DNA of 64,000 nucleotides. It comes from Musa acuminata AAA Group (taxonomy: Eukaryota; Streptophyta; Magnoliopsida; Zingiberales; Musaceae). The DNA lies in assembly GCF_036884655.1 (NCBI RefSeq), contig NC_088340.1, positions 26,483,001-26,547,000 of the forward strand, written 5' to 3'. This document shows, piece by piece, positions 9,413-20,349 of the stretch. Position 1 is the stretch's first letter. The number at the start of each line of letters is the position of its first letter. The notes beneath the pieces are model-generated. The model worked only from the letters and a program-made list of their open reading frames with translations. It was not told the DNA's origin and ran no database searches. The position numbers were made by a program, and so were the translations under genes.

Positions 9413-12400
9413 AAGAGGGAAGTACTATCTCTGATTATCTACAACATATCAAGGTTATCATCAATGACTTGGCTTTGATAGGTCATTCCCTATGTGACGA
9501 AGAGGTTGTCATTCATACCCTCAATGGTCTCGACACCGACTACAAGGAATTGGCTGCTACAATTCGGGCACGCGACTCACTAGTCTCTTTTGAAGATCTC
9601 TATGATAAGCTGACTGACTATGAGATGTACTTGAAGCATGTGGACAAATTGTCTAGATCGACTGTCACAGCTCAAGTCAGTCACAAGTCTAAACGGAAGA
9701 GCACTCGGTACTTGCCGAACATCACCCAAGGTTTGGCTAATGCGCCTCTTGATTCTATGAGTTCCATGCAACACCCCTCCTATCCTCCTAGTCATCACTT
9801 CTCGTAAAGTGGCAACTTAGCCATCATCCGTCTTGGCATCCTGCCCTACCGAGCCATCAAAGACGGGTCGTTTGCCAACTGTGTGACAAAGTCGGCCACT
9901 CCACTAAAGTTTGCCGGTCTCGTCCCCGCCTCCCTGCTCCGTCACATTGGCCTTAGGCAAATCTCCTGACTACTCCGACACCTAGCCAGTCCAATTGGAT
10001 TGTCGACTCTAGTGCCTCTCATCACATCACCGCTGATCTTCAGAATTTGTCTCTTCACAATCCCTATGGCGGCGATGAAGATATCATCATCGGTGATGGT
10101 AAAGGACTTCCTATAACTCATACTGGTTCCACAACGCTTAATTCTGACTCTACTACATTTACCCTCGATGATGTTTTATGCGCCCCTCATATTAAACGCA
10201 ACCTCATTTCTGTTTCTCAATTTTGCAAACATAACAATACTTCCATTGAATTCTTTCCTGATTCATTTCTTGTTAAGGACTTGAGCACGGGGGCATCATT
10301 GGTCCAAGGCCCGAATAAAAACAACATCTACGAATGGCCGTCAGCCTCTCGAATAACCCAGCCCACTGTTCATTCTTCTATTGCGGCTCCAGTTGATGTG
10401 TGGTATTGTCGGCTTGGTCATCCCTCGTCCTTTATTTAGCAGAAATTATTTTCTCGTCACTCTCTTCCTCTTTTTAAGTCCATTAATTCTATGATGCATT
10501 GTGATGCATGTCTTAGTAATAAGAGTCATCGGTAGCCTTTTGGCTCATCTTCCATTTCTTCCTCTAAACCTTTTGAAATTATATATACTGATGTTTGGGG
10601 TCCTGCTCCAATCTTATCTTTTGATAAGTTCCGATTTTATGTTATTTTTGTAGATCACTTTTCTAAGTACACATGGATATATCCTCTTTCCCATAAATCT
10701 GACGTTTCTCGCATTTTTTCCACTTTTCAGAAGTTGGTCGAAAACTATTTTCAGTCTTCTATTAAAACGGTCTACTCTGATGGTGGCGATGAATATCAAG
10801 TCCTAGCATCCCATCTCTCAACTTGTGACATTCAACACCTCAAGTCTCCCCCACATACTCCTCAACTAGTTGGTTCTGCCGAACGCAAACATCGGCATAT
10901 AGTAGAAACTGGACTCACACTTCTACATCAGGCTTTCATGCCTTCAACTTTTTGGACAGCAGCCTTTCAAACTGCTGTCTACCTTATTAATCGAATGCCT
11001 ACCCCAGTCCTACAATACCAGTCCCCCTTTGACACACTATTTCATAAACCCACTAACCTTTGTAAACTCCGAGTGTTCGGTTGTTTATGTTATCCTTGGT
11101 TACGTCCCTATGCCTCTCATAAGTTAACATCTCGATCTACTCCTTGCATCTTTATTGGTTACTCGCTTGAACATAATGCTTTCCGCTGCTATAATCTCCA
11201 CACTCACAAAATCTTCATATCACATCACGTTGTCTTTGTTGAGTCTAACTTTCCTTTCCAAACCCTTCCATATCCTGCCATACGGACCACTTCACTATCT
11301 CACTGGAGTATACCTTCGGACCAATTGGACGAGCCTCCCATGCCTTCGTCTACTTCCTCCCCTCCTAATCCGCACTATATCACTCCAGTTCAACATTTGC
11401 TCGTTTCCTCTATTCCTACTCCACTCCACTCTTCCCCAATTGATGGGGCAATATGTTCCGAAACACAACCATCCTCTTTACCTCCTTCTCGCCCAAGTGC
11501 CCTTGACATGTCCCCACTTGACCCGGCTTGTGCCACAGATCCTCACCCAACATCACCTCCCACTCTTGTAGTCTCCAATCATCCTATGACCACTCGCTCT
11601 AAGAATGGTATTTTTAAACCTCGTCAGGTACTTAACCTATAAGCTATCATGAATTCCTCATCCCCCAACGTTGAACCCACCACCTTCACTCAAGCCCAAA
11701 AATCTCCACATTGGCGTACTACCATGAGTGAGGAATATAATGCCCTCCTCCATAATTCAATGTGGGATCTCATTCCTTTTCATCCTTCACAAAACATCAT
11801 CGGGTGTAAGTGAGTCTTTAGAATTAAGCAGAACCCAGATGGCTCTGTTGCCCGATATAAAGCACTCTTGGTCGCCAAAGGGTTTCATCAATGACCTGGA
11901 GTTGATTTCACTGAGACGTTTAGTCCTATTGTTAAACTCACTATAATCTGGCTTATCTTGAGTCTGGCTACCACTAAAGGCTGGCAATTACGACAATTGG
12001 ATGTTAATAATGCATTTCTACAGGGATCTCTAACCGAAGATGTTTTTATGCAACAACCTCCCGGTTTTACTCATCCTCAATATCCATAGCATGTTTGCAA
12101 ACTTCGGAAAGCCATTTATGGACTTCGTCAGGCTCCAAGAGCTTGGTACATTGAACTTAGCTCATTTTTGACTTTTGTCGGCTTTCTTAACTCCAAATCT
12201 GACACTTCGTTGTTTCTGCGACATCATTATGGAAACACAATGTATATTCCGGTATATGTGGATGATATTATTATCACAGGCAACAATCCCATCAGAATCC
12301 AAGCGTTCATCAAACAGCTGGCAGCTCGATTCTCGCTTAAGGATCTCGGACCCTTGAGCTACTTTCTGGGCGTCGAAGCTACCTTCACATCTTCCGGTCT

Positions 12401-13223
12401 CCTTTTATCACAACGCAAGTACATTCAAGATTTGTTATTAAAGACAAACATGCAGGATGCAAATGCAGTTACAACCCCCATCTCTACTAGTGGTTCTATC
12501 AAATTATCGGATGGAAGTCCTACTACGGAACCCACTCAATACTGCCAAGTTGTTGGCTCTTTACAATACTTAGCTCTCACGCGTCCAAACATCTCATTTG
12601 CTGTCAATAAATTATCACAGTTTATGCATCAACCATCTACTCTACACTAGTCTGCAGTCAAGAGACTTCTGCGATATCTTAAAGGGACCCTAAATCATGG
12701 ACTCTTTTTTCGTAAACACTCTTCACTTCATCTTCATGCATTTGCCAATGCTGATTGGGTAGGTAACCTTGATGATAGAACATCCACATCGGGATATATT
12801 ATCTTCCTTGGTGCTCATCCAATCAGTTGGAGTTCTAAGAAGCAAAAGACAATCGCCCGGTCTTCAACTGAAGCTGAATACCGTGCCATTGCCGCTACCA
12901 TTGCAGAACTCAATTAGATCACGAATCTACTCTAGGAACTCAACATCGATTTCACCCCTACAATATATTGTAATAATATTGGAGCTACCTATCTGTGTGC
13001 TAATCCGGTATTTCACTCCCGCATGAAACATATTGCTATCGACTTCCACTTTGTACGCGATCAAGTTGTTCGCCGTCAACTTCGTGTTTCTCATGTTCAT
13101 ACGGCTGATCAATTGACCGACTCATTCACGAAGCCTCTAGCTCGTAAACTCTTTGCATTACATCAGTCCAAGATTGGCCTCCTTGATAGGAGCACCATCT
13201 TGCGGGGGCATGATAGTAGATGA
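9413..13223 (+). pseudogene. C1 gag remainder and pol (broken by stops)
   Basis: Gag continues to about 9806. One frameshift lies between there and the intact zinc knuckle (CX2CX4HX4C) at 9873-9920. From 9873 to 13223 all pol domains stay in one reading frame without any indel, but TAG, TGA or TAA codons occur at 9954, 10437, 10533, 11640, 11811, 11892, 12087, 12648, 12915 and 12933. The protease motif reads DSSA instead of D-S/T-G-A, so the active-site glycine is lost. Integrase has TDVWGP, SDGGDE and AERKH around the catalytic acids. Reverse transcriptase keeps YVDD near 12257-12268, and RNase H has STEAEYRA. The product cannot be made as one protein. Confidence 0.93.
13202..13210 (+). other. 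C1 polypurine tract
   Basis: GCGGGGGCA directly precedes the TG of the C1 3' LTR, in the usual Copia position after the RNase H frame. Confidence 0.7.
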
Positions 13224-13377
13224 GATTTCTCTAACTGTTTGAGGAAATCTCTCTACTCTGTTGAGGGAAATCCTCTAACCTGTTGAGGAAAATTCTTCCT
13301 TTTAACCTGTATAAAAGGAAGGGGATATGTTAATAACAATCAACTTCTCCAACAACTTATCTATTTATTTTCTAACA
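13211..13377 (+). repeat. C1 3' LTR (short, about 167 bp)
   Basis: It starts TGATAGTAGATGAG and probably ends TTTTCTAACA at 13377, with a TATA box at 13310-13316. Its U3 holds three imperfect tandem copies of a roughly 22-nt unit, CTCTAACTGTTTGAGGAAAT and variants, between about 13225 and 13295. The solo LTR at 29692-29930 shares these repeats on the opposite strand, which supports the boundaries. The far target duplication is outside the window. Confidence 0.75.
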
Positions 13378-14471
13378 CTTTGTACAATTGGCAACAACTT
13401 TTGTGCATAGTTGTCTTTGTTTGATTGATCTTCTTGCTGTGATACTTGAAATTGATTATTATATGATTTGAAGCTACTATATTGTGATTTGCATCACGTT
13501 GCTTTGTGCACATAAATAGATTGATATGCGAGGCATATTAATTTGGAAGAAGTACCATGAAAGGAAGTGATTGCTCAAGTGGAATTAAAAATATAGTGAA
13601 GCAGATCCATCACCCTCTCTCATTCTACTTCATCGAGGAAGACCTGCCGTTTACAGGCAGGTTGATAGAGGTAAAATAATCAGATCGAATTCATGGCAAA
13701 CCACACAAGTCTCTCCTGATCATCAGTGGACTTGCAGAATATCAACTCTCTCGGGAAAACCTCCATCATCTGGATGATAGAGGTAGAATAACCAGATCGA
13801 ATTCATGGCAAACCACACAAGTCTCTCCTGATCATCATCAGTGGACTTGCAGAATATGATCAAAGCTCACCCTGAATACTGGGGAGAAAGTGACACCTGA
13901 ATTCGACCGATGTGACCCTGCATGCCTTGTCTGCTTTAATGGGCAAAAATCTGCAACAAAGCGATTCAAGAAAGCTGAAACAAGCGCCAGTAACGAGCTC
14001 TCCAGGCGCGCCAGCAGCTGACATTGGAGCACATGGAGATCCAGAACGGGGCTGGGGAAGGACCCAGGATGGTGTGAAAGTGAATCTAACCGCAAGAAAG
14101 GGGGAAAGACCTGGGTGGAGTGATCATAACCTGCCATTGTTGCTGTCTAATGGTATGGCGGCTACATCGGAACGCATGCATGAACTGGCACGAGCCACCA
14201 TGAAGAAGCGTGAAAATTAACAGATCAAGCCATGTGTTTCTGCCGGCATTAGCAGACTTGTCTATTCCCTTGTGGGGGCTCAGCATAAGCTTAATTCCTC
14301 TCTGCGTTTGTGAAAGGTGAAAGGCCATGGCCGAAGACAAGATCAAACTGTGCATCTATATATGTAACTCAAGAAGTTACTTTGCCATTTACAGGAAAAG
14401 AGAAGAGATTCTTTCTTGGAGGTCGCAGGACAGAGAGAAAAAGAATACAAGAATCAGCCAGATTAGCCATT
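13378..14471. other. Intergenic; tandem duplication, no recognised gene
   Basis: The stretch between C1 and the neprosin-like gene shows no recognisable coding sequence. It holds the duplicated unit reported at 13664-13858 and, at its right end, the probable 3' untranslated region of the minus-strand gene. A 102-codon plus-strand frame at 13912-14220 has no family signature and is not called. Confidence 0.6.
13664..13858. repeat. Direct repeat of about 80 bp (two copies)
   Basis: The unit at 13664-13742 begins GATAGAGGTAAAATAATCAG and ends GCAGAATAT. It recurs at 13776-13858 with a few substitutions and an extra ATC. Only 33 bp separate the copies. I do not recognise the sequence. Confidence 0.85.
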
Positions 14472-16995
14472 TCAAGGACACCTCACGTTTCTTCCTGGTC
14501 CTCCGTAATAGAAATAGTTCCCCCAGACGCCATTAACTCCACCTTGGATGGTGTAGCAGTTTGGATGGTCAGCCAGGAGTCTGAGGTTAGAGGACAATGG
14601 GATCAAACTGTTGTCCCAGTCGACAAGTTGCAGATTGCGGAAGTAGGAAGCCCGGCGGAAACCTTCTGCGGCGAAATGGCCGCTGCCCATCTGGGTTGAT
14701 GTGTGGTACCCCGATGACCGGGTGTTGACGATCTCTCCGCCAAACTGCACCATGTTTGCGTGCACAGCCAGGTGACTGAATAAGAAGGTAGGCCAGTAGC
14801 CCACCAGCACGCCTGCTCCCATCTCCAGCCACCAATGTCCATGCTTGGGGTCCTAATGGTGTTGCATGAGTTGATTGAGTGAAATTACATATATTAAATT
14901 TGATCAATAATTCATTAGTCGAAGTGTTCTTACATTGAATTGGTGTCCACCGTGATATATGTTATTCTCAATAGTAATTTAACTAAAACTCGTTGTCTTT
15001 GTATAGTTTCTTACATAAATTTTTTTCAGGATGTTGTCATCTCCAAAATAACTAGCAAGAGAAGTACTTAATTACCTTCCACACGAGAAGATCAATGTCG
15101 AATTGGCCACCGTCTAGTGCAGATATTGGTGAGATTGCTGCTCCAATGGCGATCTTATTATTTGTTTGGACAAAGCCTGAGCACAAGAGATTGTAGCAGC
15201 CTGTCTCCTGATACGCATCACTCTACACATCAAGAGATCATCACCAACTATTTATTACTCAATACCTTAACATCTTAGCAATATAAGCAGTCATCTTCGT
15301 TTTGATATGTCCCTTGTCTATGTCTAGGGGAACTCACCGTCCAATATGTGAAAAATCTGGGCCTGCTATCTCCATAAAGCTGAGGACTAACCTGAGAAAA
15401 TGTACATAGATGGATCGAAGTTTTCCTAAGAAAAGAAAGAGTGTAGAACGAAGGGTTCGTAATGAAGAGTAGAGAAAGATCATATGGATGATAGTTGAGG
15501 GAAACAATATGTTAGAGCAGATTTTGATTCGTATTCGACAATGCAATCACACCTAACCTACTACATGGAATCTAAGCTATAAACAAATCCAATATACATC
15601 TGGATTACCTGCCATCCAGCTTCGATGGTGTTAAGATCATTGCCGAAAGAGCCAGAGATTACCCACATCTGAGACAAGCTGAACTCGGATACGCTTGTCA
15701 CTCTCGGTGCCCACACGCTAAGGCTAGCTTTTGCACCGTAATACTGAGCTCCCATGACATAACCAACTGCATGCTGCACCAATGCACGACGGTATGAGTG
15801 TCTGCATGGAGAAAGAGACGGAAACAACAGCTCGGAAGCAAGCTTATGAAACGAAGGTGTTTGATCTATTAGAGAAAGGCACAAGGTTAATTAGAGGACT
15901 GTTTGGACTATGCCACCTCATCTTGGTTCCCTTTCTGAAGTTTTCTGTAGATGCACATGGAGGATCTTTCATGTTACGATTCATGAATCAAGTGCACATA
16001 GGGACGAAGGGAAGAGGACGCTGTTGCCTACAGGACGTAGGGAGGAAGAAGACTGTTGCATAACTCCTAGTGCGATCCATGAATAAAGAGAGTGCCTCTT
16101 GTCGTTCTCGAAGGGTACTGGACCTATAATGTAAGAAAAGCAAGCGATAAAGAGCTCCTTATGGGAAGGACAATTAATGCTTGGCTTGGTGGGGAAAATG
16201 GTGGGAAGATACGAACGGAGAAGGTAAGAAATAATCAATTATAACCAGTGGAGAGTTTCTCCTTGGTAAGAGGAAAGAAAGAAAGAAAGGAGACTTGAGT
16301 GATGAGATTACGAAGGCAACCATAGATTAATTCAAGCTAACCTCGTGGCCAGTGCTTCTCGAATCACGACGCAATCTGCCTGCAGCCGGCTTCCGCCCAA
16401 ACCCCTGAATGGAGCTGGCTCTCAGTATGTCTTCTCGTGACGCCCTCCGAATCGGCACCGTTCCTTGGGGACACGACTCGCCGGAGATTGTCCACGCCTG
16501 GAACTTGGCGTCCAGTAGTGTGCTGCTCGAGTTGTTGCCTTTTGGTCTCTCAGGTGGATCCTGCAACCAAAAGCTCTCTAAGATCAGCACTGGCCTGATC
16601 GATCAGTTTGATGGGTCATACAGAGAAGATCTCACACGCACCGACGGTCTCTGGCCTCGTAGCTTCGGATGATCGAATGCTGGCTGGAGATGCGATGGAA
16701 CACAGTCTATAAGATCACCGTCAGGACTCTGCAAGCACGACAGGTGAGCATTGCGGAATTCGGTCAGGAAGCAGGGAGAAGATAAAAGGGAGAGTAAAAT
16801 AGATGCCTTAATCGTCCTGACAGCAGCCTTGTTCACCCTCTTCAGATGGGCTCTGATGCTCCTATGCTTCGCTCGTATCTCATCCCTGGGATCGAGTGTT
16901 GTGCTATTGATCGCGGCTGCCGAGTTGGAAGCAAGGAGAAGACAAGCAAGGAAAAACGAAATGATTCGATAAGCTTTGGCGCAGCTAGAAGCCAT
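14472..16995 (-). CDS. Neprosin-family secreted peptidase (DUF4409-DUF239), seven exons
   Basis: The exons on the minus strand are 16995-16807, 16728-16642, 16560-16342, 15773-15609, 15391-15338, 15222-15076 and 14852-14472. They join in phase 0 into 413 residues. Residues 1-28 (MASSCAKAYR then a hydrophobic run ending SAAA) form a signal peptide. The activation-peptide motif TIKSPDGDLIDC spans exons 1 and 2. The neprosin domain follows, with IEAGWQ (Glu216), the Cys-rich TGCYNLLC segment, GYWP, FGGEIVN (Glu327), STQMGSGHF and a C-terminal YFYYGGPGRN. Glu216 and Glu327 match, in motif and spacing, the two catalytic glutamates of neprosin, so the active site looks complete. Introns 2-6 are GT-AG; intron 1 is GC-AG. 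The length is normal for the family. Neprosin of pitcher plants is a prolyl peptidase; the substrate here is unknown. Confidence 0.92.
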
Positions 16996-19900
16996 GCCCG
17001 GGGAATTTTGGAGCTGCGATCCTTCTTCTAGAGCTATCTGTATCTGTGGACATCGGCGTGGTTGTCTTCTTCTTGCGTGATCGATCAATGGCCTCTCTCG
17101 CGAGCTATAAAAAAACTCCCCATGGCTGCTTGGTTTTACTCCAAACGACACCAAATTCTCACTTCCAAGCGGACACCTCCATCCAACACTTGGATCCTAA
17201 AAAAATCCCAAACCCCATGTTTCCTCCCTCATGTGGCCCCTCACTCTTACCACCTCCCACCTCTCACCTCCCCTTCCCTCTTCACCTCTCAGTCTGCTTC
17301 AAATGCCACGGAAATGGGCTCTGACAAGGAAAACTTTTGGAGAATGAGGTTAGCTGGATGGCTGTTGAAAGGTGAAGGAACGGAGGAGATCTTCCCCGAC
17401 GGTAGACCTGTCTCTTCTTTTCGTACAGCTTTGCTCACGATACAGGGCCTTGGTGACTACGCCAGCAAGCTTTATCTTTTCCTCTTCTTTTGGTTGGTGT
17501 ATATACATATTGGGCATCTCAAGTGCGTGTCCTTGTGGTTGGACTTCCCGTTTCAGTTCCCTAGATGTTCTTTGGCATCGCAACAAACCAAACCTGCTCC
17601 TATTTATTTGTTTTCTAATTACATAACCTTAGTGACTGAGCAGTCCTTTGCACTCTATATATACTCCCAGCTTGAGTGCCAAGATTGCACATTTGATAGA
17701 ACTCGAGATAGATTTAGGTGCACAAAGTTCATCTCAAAAAAAAGAAAAAAGAAGATGCTTCTTTTTTCTGTATTGCTGATTCGATCAACCTCCAGAAAAT
17801 TCAGCATGGGAAAGGAGTGAGAGCGAGACTTGAGTCACTCTACACTGTGTCCAAGAAATTTCAAGTTGTGAGTATATAATATGAATTTTTACCACTGCTT
17901 TCGAGGAAAGAGAAAAAAGAATATGGCATTTACCATTGTTAAAAACTTGATTATGTACTAAACCAGAGTGATGCAGAGAAAATTATTGTTTTGGACAAAT
18001 CTTGACGCAGCCTTTGTTTATATCATGTGACGTGATTGTGTCATCTTGACATTGACCCGTGAGTGTTGATGCTCATTTTCTCGTGTATTATTACTGCAAT
18101 CGATCGATCGATCGTACCCATTGGGAGATTATAGTTTGCAGGAATTATCAAAGCACAGACTGGATAAACAAACCATTCTAAAACACATGAAAATGTTTTA
18201 TCATTTTCACGGGCTCAGTCAGACTCGAACTCGATTGAATCAATTTTGTCTCATCGAGTTAATGACCAAAACATTAAAAATTGCAGTTCATCTTATCCTC
18301 TCTATATATAATTTGGGTTTGTCTCACTTAATGTGTTCTCTCTCTGTGTTTAAGATTCTTGGGATAGGAAATCGGGGAGTGTGTAGACCCCATCTACAGT
18401 GCTCGAACACGCAAAAAGCTAGTGTGAGGGTCCCACGTCTGTTCCAAGTCCATTATCGAGGCCTCCGGCCATTATGTTGGCCACTTCCATCCCTTCGTAA
18501 CCGTGCTTCTTCATCATGTTCTTCCCCTCCCACAAAGCCGACTCATCGCTTTGCAGCGTTCAAAAGGAGGGAGCACCACCTGAGATGCATTGCCCCACAC
18601 GGATCCACTCTCGTCGATCATCTCAGTCCAAGCAACTTTCCAGATTACCCAGCTCACCAAAAGATTCTAAGCACCTCAAGAAGAAGACAAATTAAGGTGA
18701 TCCAAAGATCATCATAATCTCCTTCTTTTTGCCGAGTGCTTGAATATAAACAAAGACAACGCATTTGTTACCGAGAAAGATTATAATGTCACAAAAGTAT
18801 GGGCATAATTTGTTTCCGATTGCAAGATTGTAGATACAATTTTTCGAAAAAAATTGTTGTAATGTCTACAAGCTCAGTAGCCTGACAACACCTACTCAAT
18901 AAGAGAAAATAAATAAATACAGAAAAAAAATAAATAAAAGAATCATATTCGTTTTTATTGAAGATTATAAAACTTAATTAAAGATTCATAAGAAAAAAAT
19001 ATTATTTATTATATAAAATAAAATAATTATATTATTCAAAGAGAAACATTATATTTTTATTTTATTTTATTCTTTTATCTAGATTAAAACAATTGTAATA
19101 GAGAATGAATCGGCAAATCAAACTCTTCTTATGTGTGAGTCTTGCAAGATCATAGTTATGTGTTTTGTTTTTATTTTTTTGGAAATAATTACATAGTATT
19201 CGAGTTTGATACTTATTTTTTATTTTTTTTATCATCGTTTTTTTGAAAAAAAATAATTTTATTCTTTATTATTAAAAAAATTTCCTTTAGTCTTAAAAAG
19301 AGGTGGACAGCACTCTACTTACATGCAGTCTGCTCATAAATGCGATTCTCAACGAGTTGAAAATTGATACACATCCACGGCTTTTGCAGTGACTCGTATG
19401 GGTCGCGCACATGGGCTGCTCCATCCATCTCAGTTTGACATCGTCCCCCTCCTGCAATTTGGCAGAGATCGGCGTAGATACCTAAGATAAAAAGAAAGAA
19501 AACGAAATAGTGGCAAGCACCATGTACGGTAATGATCGGACAAAGGCCAGCATGAGAAAGAAAGGTTGCCCTTTCTTCTTTTGACTCTCTTTTGCATTAA
19601 ACTGTCAAATCCGTTGCCTAACATACTCCAGTGATTCGCCTGTTCAGGAAAAGCATGGAAGGAATGCACTGAAGAAGAATAAGAAGAAGAAGAAGAAGAG
19701 AGAAAACAAAGAGCAAATTCGTATTGGTGACTGATTTATTATAAGACTCTGCTCACTTGCGAGATTTGACTTGCATACGCTGGAGATTCTTCGGTGGAAT
19801 TGATTCAAACACAGCAGCCGCAGCACCATCTAAAGTCCACAAAGAGACAAGACGGGTTCCGAATGCTTCTTGGTATCTTCCGTGTTGCTCCTATGCAAGA

Positions 19901-20349
19901 TTGTTCTCTTCCGTTTGCTTCTCGTCCCGTCGTGTCGATCTGTGAGTTGACGACGCGATCCATTTTTCACTTTTCAACCGCGACGGGAGAGGACGAAAAG
20001 AGACATCAAACACACGTCAGGCGGGACTCTTCCATGATTTGTCCGTCGGTGAGAGAAAGCCACAATTACTGCCAGCCGTGAGGGTTACTCTAACAAAGCC
20101 CAGCCAGCCCAGGATGAGCCCGCCGTCGGAAGAGGACCAATTGCTTGGGTGCGCGTATTGGCTCAACCATGCCATTAAGGCAATTAAGTGGGGATTGGGC
20201 CCAAGTCAGTTCCCATTCGGTCCATGTCGGCATGATTGAGTTCACCTGATCCGCGATCAGGTGCGCGGTGGCTCGCACCCGTGTCAAACGTCAGATGTGT
20301 ATGGATAAATGGAACAATAACTTGCATTCTTTTAAGGTTGGTTGTTGAG
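16996..20349. other. Intergenic region between two divergent genes
   Basis: This 3.35-kb stretch is the shared upstream region of the minus-strand neprosin-like gene and the plus-strand CRAL-TRIO gene. It is AT-rich around 18720-19300. Long open frames at 17062-17820 and 18121-18717 have no recognisable domain, low-complexity stretches and no support, so they are not called. No clear TATA box could be assigned to either gene. Confidence 0.5.
18420..18715 (-). other. Possible gene fragment, unassigned
   Basis: Read on the minus strand this GC-balanced island gives protein-like segments in two frames, WTEMIDESGSVWGN and, after a frame change, MMKKHGYEGMEVANIMAGG. The composition stands out from the AT-rich surroundings. 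I do not recognise the family. It could be a decayed exon of a lost gene, or chance. Confidence 0.25.

Larger units (their letters stand above)
1..13377 (+). mobile_element. C1: old Copia (Ale/Retrofit-like) element, 5' end missing, split by A1
   Basis: A degenerate Ty1/Copia element occupies the left flank, and its 5' LTR lies outside the window. Its gag begins near 201, stops at the A1 insertion (648) and resumes at 9413. Domains then follow in Copia order: gag, zinc knuckle, protease, integrase, reverse transcriptase, RNase H, polypurine tract and a short 3' LTR ending at 13377. The integrase C-terminal motifs and the very short LTR suggest the Ale/Retrofit lineage, which is an inference. 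A1 entered after C1 was already in place, so C1 is the older element. Confidence 0.85.

Noticed and set aside
13912..14220. 102-codon plus-strand open frame
   Set aside because: No domain; it lies in the presumed 3' flank of the minus-strand gene and has an equally long frame antisense to it.
17062..17820. 252-codon plus-strand open frame upstream of the neprosin-like gene
   Set aside because: No recognisable domain, runs of Ser/Pro/Phe and Lys, and it overlaps the promoter of a well-supported gene.
18121..18717. 198-codon plus-strand open frame
   Set aside because: No family signature, and the start lies in simple GATC repeats. The minus strand is more protein-like, so only a tentative fragment is reported there.
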